A stretch of DNA of 64,000 nucleotides from Pandoraea cepalis (GTDB taxonomy: Bacteria; Pseudomonadota; Gammaproteobacteria; Burkholderiales; Burkholderiaceae). Positions 1 to 7,629 of this stretch are shown here, piece after piece. The first letter of the stretch is position 1; each line of letters starts with the position of its first letter. The stretch spans positions 85,577 through 149,576 of the forward strand of contig NZ_CABPSL010000015.1 in assembly GCF_902459665.1 (NCBI RefSeq), in the 5' to 3' direction. The notes under the pieces were generated by a model that did no database searches, was not told where the DNA came from, and saw nothing but the letters and a program-made list of their open reading frames with translations. The translations under genes were made by a program, and so were the position numbers.

Positions 1-1
1 G

Positions 2-208
2 TTTTACGACGACGCGAGTGTCCAGGCGCTCGCCGACATGATCGCTAACGCGGATGGCAAGGTGGAAGCCGGTGCGTTTCGCGACACGACGGGCCTGGGG
101 CGCAAGCGTGCGATCCAGATTCTGGAGTTCTTCGATCGTGCGGGATATACTCGCCGCGTTGGTGATTGGCATGTGCGCCGCCCCGGGGCGGAATGGGGCG
201 CGGCGTAG
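2..208 (+). CDS. selB: SelB C-terminal end (5' truncated by window)
   Basis: The reading frame enters from the left edge and stops at 206-208. It encodes the last winged-helix region of the selenocysteine-specific elongation factor SelB, with the family-typical stretch GRKRAIQILEFFDRAGYTRR. SelB is a GTPase that carries Sec-tRNA to the ribosome. Its C-terminal winged helices bind the SECIS hairpin of selenoprotein mRNAs. A selenocysteine tRNA gene lies 86 bp downstream on the same strand, the usual arrangement, which strongly supports the call. The N-terminal GTPase domains lie outside the window, so completeness cannot be judged. Confidence 0.85.
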   Translation, partial: FYDDASVQALADMIANADGKVEAGAFRDTTGLGRKRAIQILEFFDRAGYTRRVGDWHVRRPGAEWGAA

Positions 209-294
209 GGTAGTCGGGATGCCGAACTCAGGTGATTCAAGCGGTGCCTGAGCGCGTGCACGACGATTTAGTCAGTCACATTACGTTGTCCGAA

Positions 295-390
295 GGAAGG
301 CATCCGTATCCGGTGATGCGGCCGGGCTTCAAACCCGGTTGGGGGCGTCAGCCGCTCCCAGGTCGGTTCGACTCCGGCTGCTTTCCGCCA
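295..390 (+). tRNA. selC: tRNA-Sec (anticodon TCA)
   Basis: This 96-nt gene ends in an encoded CCA. The 8-bp acceptor stem pairs GGAAGGCA with TGCTTTCC (one G-T pair), longer than in normal tRNAs and diagnostic for tRNA-Sec. The anticodon TCA at 329-331 sits in a CTTCAAA loop flanked by CCGGG/CCCGG. A long variable arm and the GGTTCGACTCC T-arm follow. Much of the gene, including the CCGGTGA D-arm region, matches the E. coli selC pattern as I remember it. It decodes UGA at SECIS-marked sites together with the adjacent SelB. Confidence 0.96.
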
Positions 391-594
391 CAAGGCTTTC
401 AGCGATTTTGCGTTCCGGAAATCCGCCGTATTCTTGTTCCGCAAAATTCACTTCGTGGACTTCGCTTTATCGCAGCGTCGATTGCGCACTTAGTGCCCGG
501 CCATCACGCGCCAGTTCCAGTCAAGCCGGGCACGGCGCCGATGGCCAGGCCTTAGATGGCCCCGGTGAGCGTCATAGGCATTTCCGCCAGCCGG

Positions 595-1044
595 TCAGTA
601 GGACTTGTATGGCAGAAATTTTCCGGAAAGCACCACGTTGACGCGATCGCCCTTCGCGTCCGCCTGACGCTGAATGTCCATCGAGAAGTCGATTGCACTC
701 ATGATGCCGTCCCCGAATTCTTCGTGGATCAGTTCCTTGATGGTCGTGCCATAGACGTTCACCAACTCGTACCAGCGGTAGATCAGCGGGTCCGTCGGAA
801 CCGCCGTCGGCAGTGATCCCTTATACGGAACGATCTGCAGCCATGCGATGGCCTCGTCGGAAAGCTCAAAGATCTCACCGACGACGGCAGCTTGCTCCTT
901 GCTCAACTGCATTTGACCGAGGCATGCGGCAGTCGTCCACTCCTTGGCCATGCCGACTTTATCCGCAACATCTGCCCACTTGAGGCCCTTGCGTACCTTC
1001 GCCGAGACGATCATCTCGGTAACCTGCGTGCGACTCGAAATCAT
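595..1044 (-). CDS. cynS: Cyanate hydratase (cyanase)
   Basis: The 149-aa protein is full length for cyanase, which converts cyanate and bicarbonate to ammonia and CO2 through carbamate. An N-terminal HTH-like helical domain is followed by the catalytic C-terminal domain. The expected catalytic triad is visible as R90, E93 (in YRWYELVNVYG) and S116 (in DGIMSAIDFS), equivalent to R96/E99/S122 of the E. coli enzyme. GAGGA lies a suitable distance before the ATG. It is the last gene of a seven-gene minus-strand operon, 33 bp after the ABC ATPase gene. There is no cynR or cynT next to it, so control presumably comes from the sigma-54 promoter at the operon head (inference). Confidence 0.96.
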   Translation of the reverse strand: MISSRTQVTEMIVSAKVRKGLKWADVADKVGMAKEWTTAACLGQMQLSKEQAAVVGEIFELSDEAIAWLQIVPYKGSLPTAVPTDPLIYRWYELVNVYGTTIKELIHEEFGDGIMSAIDFSMDIQRQADAKGDRVNVVLSGKFLPYKSY

Positions 1045-1077
1045 GTGACTATCCTCAAAAAAACTACCACTGGAAAA

Positions 1078-2007
1078 TTAAGCCGTATTGCCCATGCGGA
1101 GCGCGCGGCCTTGATCAAGCTCCATAACGTTGTCCTGAGATAAGCCTGGACGAACAATTTGCGTCGTTTGATGCGTTTCACGACCGTGTTCGATATCCTG
1201 TTGAATCGTGGCGGAGCGTCTCACCAGAAAATCGATAAGATAGTTTCGAATCCTGTAGAACTGCGGATCGTGGACAAGCGTCTCTCGCGTTCGCTCCCGT
1301 GGCATCGTGTTCACCACAATTTCTGCAAGGCGCGCGCGCGGCCCGTTACTCATCAAGAAGATTCGATCAGCAAGCAAGATCGCTTCGTCGACATCGTGCG
1401 TGATCATGAAAACGGTCTGATGAGTCGCCAGACAGATGCGCAGAAGTTCATCCTGGATAACACCACGCGTCAGCGCATCGAGTGCCCCGAACGGCTCGTC
1501 CATCAGTAGCATCTTTGGTGCGACGGAGAATGCACGAGCGATCCCCACTCGCTGGCGCATGCCGCCCGATAGCTCCGATGGCTTTTTGTCGATCGCGCGC
1601 GTGAGGCCGACCATATCGAGGAAGCGCATTGCGCATTCGTCGATTTGCTGACGCGTCCAATCCGGATACCGGGAGCGAACAGCGAATTCGACGTTCTGCT
1701 TCGCGGTGAGCCAGGGCAGCAACGCATGACCTTGGAACACGACCCCGCGATCGAGGCTCGGGCCTGCAATCTCTCTCCCGCCCATGACGGCACCGCCACC
1801 GCTCGCCTGCTCAAGCCCTCCGAGTACGTTCAAAATCGTGCTCTTTCCGCAGCCGGAGTGACCAATTACGCAAATGAACTCGCCACGATCAATCTTGAAT
1901 GTCACGTCTTCGAAGACCGGCGGAAGATCTGCGCGATAGCGTTTGGAGAGGTTGTCGACCTCAATGAAAGCACTGCCGCTGGCGGCGCGATTGTCATTAC
2001 TCTGCAT
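1078..2007 (-). CDS. Nitrate/cyanate-type ABC transporter ATP-binding protein
   Basis: This 309-aa ATPase is of the NrtD/SsuB/CynD class. Walker A is GHSGCGKST, the signature is LSGGMRQR, and Walker B LLMDEPFGALD is followed by the H-loop MITHDVDEA. The C-terminal extension of some 50 residues past the nucleotide-binding domain is typical of the Nrt branch. The start overlaps the end of the permease gene by 11 bp, which suggests coupled translation. It would energise import through the neighbouring permease. The cynS gene directly downstream makes cyanate or a cyanate precursor the likeliest cargo (inference); nitrate or another small anion cannot be excluded. Confidence 0.9.
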   Translation of the reverse strand: MQSNDNRAASGSAFIEVDNLSKRYRADLPPVFEDVTFKIDRGEFICVIGHSGCGKSTILNVLGGLEQASGGGAVMGGREIAGPSLDRGVVFQGHALLPWLTAKQNVEFAVRSRYPDWTRQQIDECAMRFLDMVGLTRAIDKKPSELSGGMRQRVGIARAFSVAPKMLLMDEPFGALDALTRGVIQDELLRICLATHQTVFMITHDVDEAILLADRIFLMSNGPRARLAEIVVNTMPRERTRETLVHDPQFYRIRNYLIDFLVRRSATIQQDIEHGRETHQTTQIVRPGLSQDNVMELDQGRALRMGNTA

Positions 2008-2866
2008 AGGTCACCTTCTTTTGCAGGCGGGCAAAAAGTTGATCAAGCAGCATCCCAACCACGCCGATGACGAGCACCGCAAACAGGACATTTGTCAGCG
2101 AAAGATTGTTCCACTGGTTCCATAGGAAATAGCCGACGCCCGTTCCGCCGACCAGCATCTCAGCAGCCACGATGACAAGCCACGCAATCCCCATCGAGAT
2201 ACGCATGCCGGTGATGATGGTCGGTGCAGCGGCGGGCAAGACAATCTGGATCGCCTTGCGCAACGGCGAGACTTCGAGAGTGCGGGCAACGTTTAGCCAC
2301 TCACGTCTTACGTTCGCCACGCCGAACGCGGTATTGATCAGCATTGGCCATAGCGAGCAGATGAAAATCACGAAAATCGCAGAGACAGAGGCGTCCTTGA
2401 TCGTGTATAGCGCGATTGGCATCCACGCGAGCGGAGAGATCGGCTTGAGCAACTGAATGAATGGATCAAAAGCGCGATAGAGCAGCGGAGACATGCCGAT
2501 CAAGAAACCCAAAGGGATCGACACGATGACGGCGAGTAGATAGCCGCCGGCGACACGCAGCAGGGAATGGCCCAATTGAATGCCGATTCCTTTGTCATTG
2601 GGACCATGATCATAAAATGGGTGCGCGAGGTTCTGCGCTGCGACGGAAAAGAACTGTGCGGGTGTGGGGAAACCGTCGCTCTTCGGCTCCGACGATGGGT
2701 CGTCGGGCGTCTGCCCCATCAACTGTGCATACTCTTTTTGCTCCGCAGTCATTGGCGCGTGCTGAGCCTGCTTCCCCGCCGTTGTCGCGAATTGCCAGCA
2801 AACGAGAAAAATCGCAACCATGGCAAGTGACACCAGTGCAGCTTGCAATCGAATTGAAGACTTCAT
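1997..2866 (-). CDS. ABC transporter permease (NrtB/CynB-like)
   Basis: This 289-aa inner-membrane protein has an N-terminal anchor, then a periplasmic stretch of some 75 residues, then about five more hydrophobic segments. The BPD_transp_1 EAA-type loop (around EWLNVARTLEVSPLRKAIQIVLPAA) contacts the ATPase. The long periplasmic loop with QTPDDPSSEPKSDGFPTP after the first helix is usual for Nrt-type permeases. AAGGA precedes the ATG, which starts 15 bp after the binding-protein stop codon. It forms one transporter with the flanking ATPase and binding-protein genes. Confidence 0.9.
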   Translation of the reverse strand: MKSSIRLQAALVSLAMVAIFLVCWQFATTAGKQAQHAPMTAEQKEYAQLMGQTPDDPSSEPKSDGFPTPAQFFSVAAQNLAHPFYDHGPNDKGIGIQLGHSLLRVAGGYLLAVIVSIPLGFLIGMSPLLYRAFDPFIQLLKPISPLAWMPIALYTIKDASVSAIFVIFICSLWPMLINTAFGVANVRREWLNVARTLEVSPLRKAIQIVLPAAAPTIITGMRISMGIAWLVIVAAEMLVGGTGVGYFLWNQWNNLSLTNVLFAVLVIGVVGMLLDQLFARLQKKVTYAE

Positions 2867-2881
2867 CTCATATCCTTTGAA

Positions 2882-4276
2882 TCAGGTCCGCCTGATCGCA
2901 AAACTTGCAAGGTATTTGGCCGGGTTGGCAGGGTCGTATTCACGGCCCATCACTGAGAATTTCCGCATCCCGCCAGCCAACGCATCGTGGTCGACTTCCT
3001 GCCCCAGTGCCTTCATTTGCGCACTTGCATCCGTAAGCAAGAACACCTTCTTGGCAAGGTCATCGTAGGAAATTTGCTTCTTGATGTAGCCCCACCGCTG
3101 CATTTGCGTGAGCATCCAGGTGGCCATCGAGTACCATGGAAGCGGTTGAAAATCCGTTCGATCTGGCTGATCACGCACATTTCCGAGCCCATCGGCGTAG
3201 TGGCCACTGAGCGCTTGCAGAATGACCGATTCCGGCTGGTTCAGATAGTTTGGCGTCGCGATGGCGCGCGCGATCGCAGGACGGTTCTCTAACTTGTGAG
3301 CGCTCGCGGACGCCTTCAGCAACGCACGGTATAACGCTACGAATGTGTTCGGGTTCTGGTCAATGAAGCCCTGCGCTACACCGAACGCACAGCACGGGTG
3401 CCCGTCCCAGATGTCGCGCGACAAGATGTGAATGAAACCCACCTGGTCATACACAGCACGTTGATTGAAGGGATCCGGTCCGAGGAACCCATCAATGTTG
3501 CCGGCCCTCAGATTGGCGATCATTTCCGCAGGCGGAGTCACGCGGAGCTGAACATCACGGTCGGGGTCAAGTCCATGCTCCGCCAGGTAGTAGCGGAGCA
3601 GGAAGTTGTGCATGGAATACTCGAACGGAATGGCGAACTTGAAGCCCTTCCAGTGCTTCGGGTCCCGGTTGTCCTTATGCTTCAGCGCCAACGTGATGGC
3701 CTGGCCGTTGACGTTCTGAATAGCTGCGACTCGCATGGGCTGGGCGGAAGACCCAAGCCCCATGGAAATAGCGAGCGGCATCGGTGCCAGGAAATGCGAC
3801 GCGTCGAGCTCGTGATTAAGCATCTGGTCTCGAACCAGCGCCCAACCGGCCGTCTTGCGAAGCGAGACGTTGAGACCCTGCTCCCGATAGAAGCCCATGG
3901 GATCCGCCATGATCAGCGGTGTGGCGCAGTTGATCGGGATGAAACCTATCTTCAGGTCCTTCTTCTCCATAGGACGCCTTTCTTCCGCCATCGCCTGAAG
4001 GTCGGCCAATGGGAGCACGCTGGCAATGGCGGCACGTGCGGCGTTGATGCCGACCGCACGAAGGAATCGCCGGCGCAGCGCGTCGTGGGGGAACAGCGCC
4101 CTGACAGCTGCCATTTCGAGGAAATGGCGCGACTGGACGTCTTCATCGTGCACTGGGGGGCGAGCGACAACGCTGCTGCGGGCATCGTGTTCGTCCTGAC
4201 TGGCGTGCATGCCGCATGAGCAGCGCTCCAGCGAGTGGTCTGCGCTATACGGACGATACGGATTTTCATCTTTCAT
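2882..4276 (-). CDS. CmpA/NrtA-family substrate-binding protein, Tat-type leader
   Basis: This 464-aa protein belongs to the nitrate/bicarbonate/cyanate-binding family. The long N-terminal region carries the CSCG motif (C19, C21) that I recall from proteobacterial NrtA proteins. A twin-arginine-like leader (RRRFLRAVG, residues 68-76, followed by a hydrophobic run) comes before the mature start at KKDLKIGFIPINCATP. I chose the ATG at 4276, preceded by AGGTG, over the ATG at 4339, because the upstream 21 residues look like translated non-coding sequence and would overlap the previous gene's stop. The ligand is unknown; the permease, ATPase and cyanase downstream favour cyanate or a related anion. 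Confidence 0.85.
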   Translation of the reverse strand: MKDENPYRPYSADHSLERCSCGMHASQDEHDARSSVVARPPVHDEDVQSRHFLEMAAVRALFPHDALRRRFLRAVGINAARAAIASVLPLADLQAMAEERRPMEKKDLKIGFIPINCATPLIMADPMGFYREQGLNVSLRKTAGWALVRDQMLNHELDASHFLAPMPLAISMGLGSSAQPMRVAAIQNVNGQAITLALKHKDNRDPKHWKGFKFAIPFEYSMHNFLLRYYLAEHGLDPDRDVQLRVTPPAEMIANLRAGNIDGFLGPDPFNQRAVYDQVGFIHILSRDIWDGHPCCAFGVAQGFIDQNPNTFVALYRALLKASASAHKLENRPAIARAIATPNYLNQPESVILQALSGHYADGLGNVRDQPDRTDFQPLPWYSMATWMLTQMQRWGYIKKQISYDDLAKKVFLLTDASAQMKALGQEVDHDALAGGMRKFSVMGREYDPANPAKYLASFAIRRT

Positions 4277-4335
4277 GTTCGACGCACCTGGTTTGATTCG
4301 GACTCGGGTTAGCCGCCCTAGGGGCAGCAAGGCAT

Positions 4336-5691
4336 TCAAGCGACAAGCCGCTGCTGTGCGAAACCCGCTTCGATGCGGGCAATGACTCGACCATCGAGGC
4401 GCTGCTCAATCCGAATTTGACCCTCTCGATCTTCGGGAGCACCCCACGTACCCGTGGCGCTCGGGACGCCGTGGATAACGATGGGGAAAGCCTTCGTTTT
4501 CAGACGAATCAGCGGCGTGCTGTGAACATAACCGGCATGCTCGCGGTTGAGCACGTGATGCGAAAGCGCCCCCGCTTGCCGCACGATCGGCTCGATGAAT
4601 CGGCATGGCACGCCGGCAACGCTGATGCAATCGCCAATCGCATAAATGTCTTCGATGCTTGTCTGCATCGTGTGCGGATCGATTACGATGCCTCGATCAA
4701 ACGCGAGCCCGGCCATTTTCGCGAGGCGGGTCTCAGTGACGAGCCCCGTCGCAGCGACGACTTCATCAACGCGAATTTGCTCGCCGCCTTGCATTTGAAT
4801 GATCCTTTGGCCGTTGTCCGCTTTCTCGATCCTCTCGATGCGACGCCCCCCCAAGAATCTGACACCCGCATCCTGTAGGCCCGTCAGGAGCCTGTCAGAG
4901 ACGACCGCTGGAACCAGACTGGCCAGCGGGCCGAGGTTGATATCGATTAGCGACACGGCATGGCCTGCACGCGCAAAATCCTCCGCGAGTTCGCACCCAA
5001 TCATCCCCGCACCGACGATCGCAACGGTCTTTTTCGCGCCATCCAGGCGTGCCTGAATCCCCGACCATCCCGCCAAATCATTGACACGCCAACATAGCGA
5101 GGCCGGCATTTGCTCCGGTAGTGCAGGGCGCGCGCCCTGCGCGATCGCGAGCTTCGTATAGCGAAGTGCACCTCGCGTGGTACGTACCTGTTTGATGGAC
5201 GGAGAAATGCCGACGACAAACGTTTCTGTCATCAGACGCACATTAAGGCGCCGAGCTGCATTGACGGCCGACTCCCGAACCAGATCGGCAGGCTTCAGGC
5301 TGCGCCCGAGTGCGACGGACAGTTCCGGCTTGAGGTATCTGTCGCCGTTGCATGCGGTCACGAGCGTAATAGGTACAGCGGGGTCGAGCGCACGCAACGC
5401 CTCTGCCGCACTCCAACCGGCAATGCCACCGCCCACGATCACGACGCCGAGCTCACGTGTCGGCGTAACGACCGCGGCATCGTCCGAGCGTGCAGTGCGC
5501 TCCAACGGTTCGTAAGGCTCGAAATCCGCCTTGACAACGCCACAGAGCGGACAAGCCCAGTCCTCCGGAATGTCCTCAAATCTCGTCCCCGGTTCAAGCC
5601 CGCTATCGGGATCGCCCAATGCCTCGTCGTAAATCAAGCCGCAGGCGCGACAGAGGAATTGCCGCCACGGCAAATTCGTCGGGGTGCTCAT
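4336..5691 (-). CDS. Rubredoxin-NAD(P)H:FAD oxidoreductase fusion
   Basis: This 451-aa protein has two parts. Residues 1-60 are a rubredoxin with the iron ligands C14/C17 (CRACG) and C47/C50 (CPLCG). After a short linker comes a pyridine-nucleotide-disulphide-reductase-like flavoprotein, with an FAD-binding GGGIAG at 87-92, a second dinucleotide fold at [13 protein letters not shown] and a C-terminal FAD motif near IYAIGDC. It resembles the rubredoxin reductase that feeds electrons to oxygenases, but donor and carrier are joined in one chain. The start at 5691 overlaps the upstream acyl-CoA-dehydrogenase-like gene by 4 bp (ATGA), indicating coupled expression. The likely role is to pass NAD(P)H electrons to a partner in this operon (inference). 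Confidence 0.88.
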   Translation of the reverse strand: MSTPTNLPWRQFLCRACGLIYDEALGDPDSGLEPGTRFEDIPEDWACPLCGVVKADFEPYEPLERTARSDDAAVVTPTRELGVVIVGGGIAGWSAAEALRALDPAVPITLVTACNGDRYLKPELSVALGRSLKPADLVRESAVNAARRLNVRLMTETFVVGISPSIKQVRTTRGALRYTKLAIAQGARPALPEQMPASLCWRVNDLAGWSGIQARLDGAKKTVAIVGAGMIGCELAEDFARAGHAVSLIDINLGPLASLVPAVVSDRLLTGLQDAGVRFLGGRRIERIEKADNGQRIIQMQGGEQIRVDEVVAATGLVTETRLAKMAGLAFDRGIVIDPHTMQTSIEDIYAIGDCISVAGVPCRFIEPIVRQAGALSHHVLNREHAGYVHSTPLIRLKTKAFPIVIHGVPSATGTWGAPEDREGQIRIEQRLDGRVIARIEAGFAQQRLVA

Positions 5692-6827
5692 TCGGGGACC
5701 TCCTCTTTCGACAGACGAGCCATCTCCCAACGCAGGTGCTTGATGGCAGGCGTTACGATCGCGACGAACTGAGCCTCGCGAATACGGCGTTGCGGCGCAG
5801 CGCTCATAAGGTAGCCGCGCGCGCCCTGATGCATAAGCGCCGAATTCGCAGCACGTAATGCCAGTTGCGCGCCTTGTACGCGCGCGTCCAGCACATGAAG
5901 TAGATAGTCTTTGCTGCCGTCGTATGGCGTTTGCGCGAGCTTGGCGACGCGACTCCACAGCTCGTCGTACTCCGCCTGAAGCTCGGCCGGACCGTCTTCC
6001 AGAAATTGGTTGACGTGACCAAGGACTGGCTCGACTTCGCGGATAGAGTCGATGCTGCCCTGTGCAATGCCCATTGCCATCCCGGCTTGCAGCAACACAA
6101 ATACAGCACGTATCTTCGCAATGAGAGGACGAGCAGGATCTGCGATCATTGCGGCGTCGCCGACAAAGTAGTTGTCGAGGCGCACGCCCCAGGTGCTGGT
6201 TCCTTCCATGCCCGAAAATTCCGGGCATTGGCGCAATACGACCTCGGGCGTCAGCTTCAGCAGGAACATGATCTCGTGCGACACCGAGCCATCGTCGCGG
6301 AACACGCCTGCCATGGCGCCGCAGTAATGTCCCGGCGCGATATGACTTACCCACGGCAGTGCGCCGCTAACGTGATATCCGCCGGGCACCTTCACTGCGC
6401 GTAGCAGTATCTTTTCGATGCCGGCAATTGCTTTCATCGGGTTCGAAAGCGCCGTGCCCCCGAAGGTACGCCCCATCGTGTGATCGTCGAGCAGTTCGCC
6501 AGTCAGCGCAGGATTGCCGGATTGCTCCATGTAAAGCCCACAGACGTCATGTGCCCATGTGAGAAATCCCGTCGACCCACAACGGCGACTCACAGCGCGC
6601 ATAGCGTCCAGCGCCAGGCCAACCCGACGACCGCCTCGCTCGAGGTGCGCGCCGAACGCGCCTGCGGTGCCGAGCGACCCCAGGATTTCGAGCGGGTAAT
6701 GACCCTCATCAATACGATGCGCGGCTTCCGCGAGCGGGCCGTCGGAGATGGCCGTCACGTTTGCCATGACGTGGGAATCGGTCCACGTCGAATCGATCCG
6801 GTCGCCAGGAAATTCAACCGCTTTCAT
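5688..6827 (-). CDS. Acyl-CoA dehydrogenase-like flavoprotein
   Basis: The 379-aa protein has the acyl-CoA dehydrogenase fold order: an N-terminal helical domain, a central beta domain ([11 protein letters not shown], then [15 protein letters not shown]) and a C-terminal helical domain. The family includes true dehydrogenases and oxygen-using flavin monooxygenases of the DszC/SfnB type. Presence in an operon with a rubredoxin-reductase and cyanase, and no CoA ligase or thiolase, favours an oxidase or monooxygenase of a small molecule over beta-oxidation (inference). GGGAG stands 8 nt before the ATG. It ends 4 bp into the next gene. The substrate cannot be named from sequence. Confidence 0.8.
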   Translation of the reverse strand: MKAVEFPGDRIDSTWTDSHVMANVTAISDGPLAEAAHRIDEGHYPLEILGSLGTAGAFGAHLERGGRRVGLALDAMRAVSRRCGSTGFLTWAHDVCGLYMEQSGNPALTGELLDDHTMGRTFGGTALSNPMKAIAGIEKILLRAVKVPGGYHVSGALPWVSHIAPGHYCGAMAGVFRDDGSVSHEIMFLLKLTPEVVLRQCPEFSGMEGTSTWGVRLDNYFVGDAAMIADPARPLIAKIRAVFVLLQAGMAMGIAQGSIDSIREVEPVLGHVNQFLEDGPAELQAEYDELWSRVAKLAQTPYDGSKDYLLHVLDARVQGAQLALRAANSALMHQGARGYLMSAAPQRRIREAQFVAIVTPAIKHLRWEMARLSKEEVPE

Positions 6828-6871
6828 GATGCGATACTCCCGTTATTCAGTGTGATGGAGCGTGCCGCGGC

Positions 6872-7411
6872 TTACTCCGCGAGCGCGATGCTGAACGGGA
6901 TGGGATTGCGCATGCTGTTGGCAACGGGAGAGAAGTGATTGGCGTGCTTGACGATGTCGTCCAGCGCCTCGCGCGTGGCGTCGCCCTCGATGAGGACCTT
7001 CACACGAATTTCCTGGAAGCCCATTTGCGCGGGTTGGCGTTCGGCGCCACCAGCGCCCCACGCGGCGGTATTGCCGATGTCGGCTTCCAGGAAGATTTCG
7101 AGACGCGAAAGCTTGACCTGGCGGTAGGTCGCCACCGCCGTAATGCCGACGCTCAGGCAACCGCCCAGCGCCGAGAGCGCGATCTCGCCCGGCGCAGGCA
7201 CCGTGTTTTCACCGAAGAGATGGACCGGCTCGTCCACGACGACCGGGTTGTGGGTGCCTACATAGCTCCACGAGCGGAACTGCCCCTGCATGACCGTATG
7301 GACCTTGTTGCTGCCCTTGCGCTCGGGATTTTCACGGCCGGCGGCGGCAAACTTCAGAAGGCCTTCGCGGTCGATGGGGCGCAGGTAGGTGGTGACGGTT
7401 TCGGTACTCAA
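6872..7411 (-). CDS. OsmC family protein, TTG start, second cysteine replaced by Ser
   Basis: This 179-aa protein is the first gene of the sigma-54 operon. OsmC/Ohr proteins usually reduce organic hydroperoxides with two cysteines. The first is present as C85 in SALGGCLSVG, but the second site (normally CPV) reads SPV here, with S161. The classical two-cysteine peroxidase cycle is therefore unlikely; a thiol-transfer or binding role is possible. The start codon is TTG at 7411, chosen because AGGAG sits 8 nt upstream and the protein begins in register with the family. The next gene follows after 44 bp. Confidence 0.85.
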   Translation of the reverse strand: MSTETVTTYLRPIDREGLLKFAAAGRENPERKGSNKVHTVMQGQFRSWSYVGTHNPVVVDEPVHLFGENTVPAPGEIALSALGGCLSVGITAVATYRQVKLSRLEIFLEADIGNTAAWGAGGAERQPAQMGFQEIRVKVLIEGDATREALDDIVKHANHFSPVANSMRNPIPFSIALAE

Positions 7412-7482
7412 GGTAATTCTCCTGGTGACAGACGTGGCATATGAGCCGGATGAAACGATCTGCGAGATCGCACATCCATCAA

Positions 7483-7498
7483 AGCAACGACCGTGCCA
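7483..7498 (-). promoter_or_regulatory. Sigma-54 (-24/-12) promoter of the OsmC-to-cynS operon
   Basis: Read on the minus strand the site is TGGCAC-N5-TTGCT, an exact match to the core consensus TGGCACN5TTGCW. It ends about 72 bp upstream of the OsmC start codon at 7411 and points into the operon. An enhancer-binding protein gene of the matching class lies immediately upstream. Transcription should begin roughly 12 bp beyond the -12 element. Confidence 0.9.
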
Positions 7499-7591
7499 GG
7501 ACGGGGTAAAAATCTATAGGGTGCTGTATTTCTTATATTTTTTATGGCCGACCACGCTGCAAACCCAATGAGCAGCCAATCCCGAATTGTT

Positions 7592-7621
7592 GACAATGTC
7601 GACAATTTGTCGAACATTGTC
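7592..7621. promoter_or_regulatory. Candidate upstream activator site (dyad) for the sigma-54 activator
   Basis: GACAATGT at 7592-7599 is repeated in inverted orientation as ACATTGTC at 7614-7621, with further TTGTCGA-like half sites between (GTCGACAATTTGTCGA). The dyad lies about 95-125 bp upstream of the -24 element, the normal distance for a sigma-54 enhancer. It begins just after the activator gene's stop codon. Binding by the adjacent regulator is inferred. Confidence 0.65.
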
Positions 7622-7629
7622 GGTCGTAT

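Noticed and set aside
295..594. tRNA-Sec as attachment site of a genomic island carrying the cyanase operon
   Set aside because: No integrase gene, no direct repeat of the tRNA 3' end and no composition change were seen next to it.
4336..6354. A 672-codon frame upstream of the rubredoxin domain
   Set aside because: It overlaps the ACAD-like gene out of frame; the rubredoxin begins right after the ATG at 5691.
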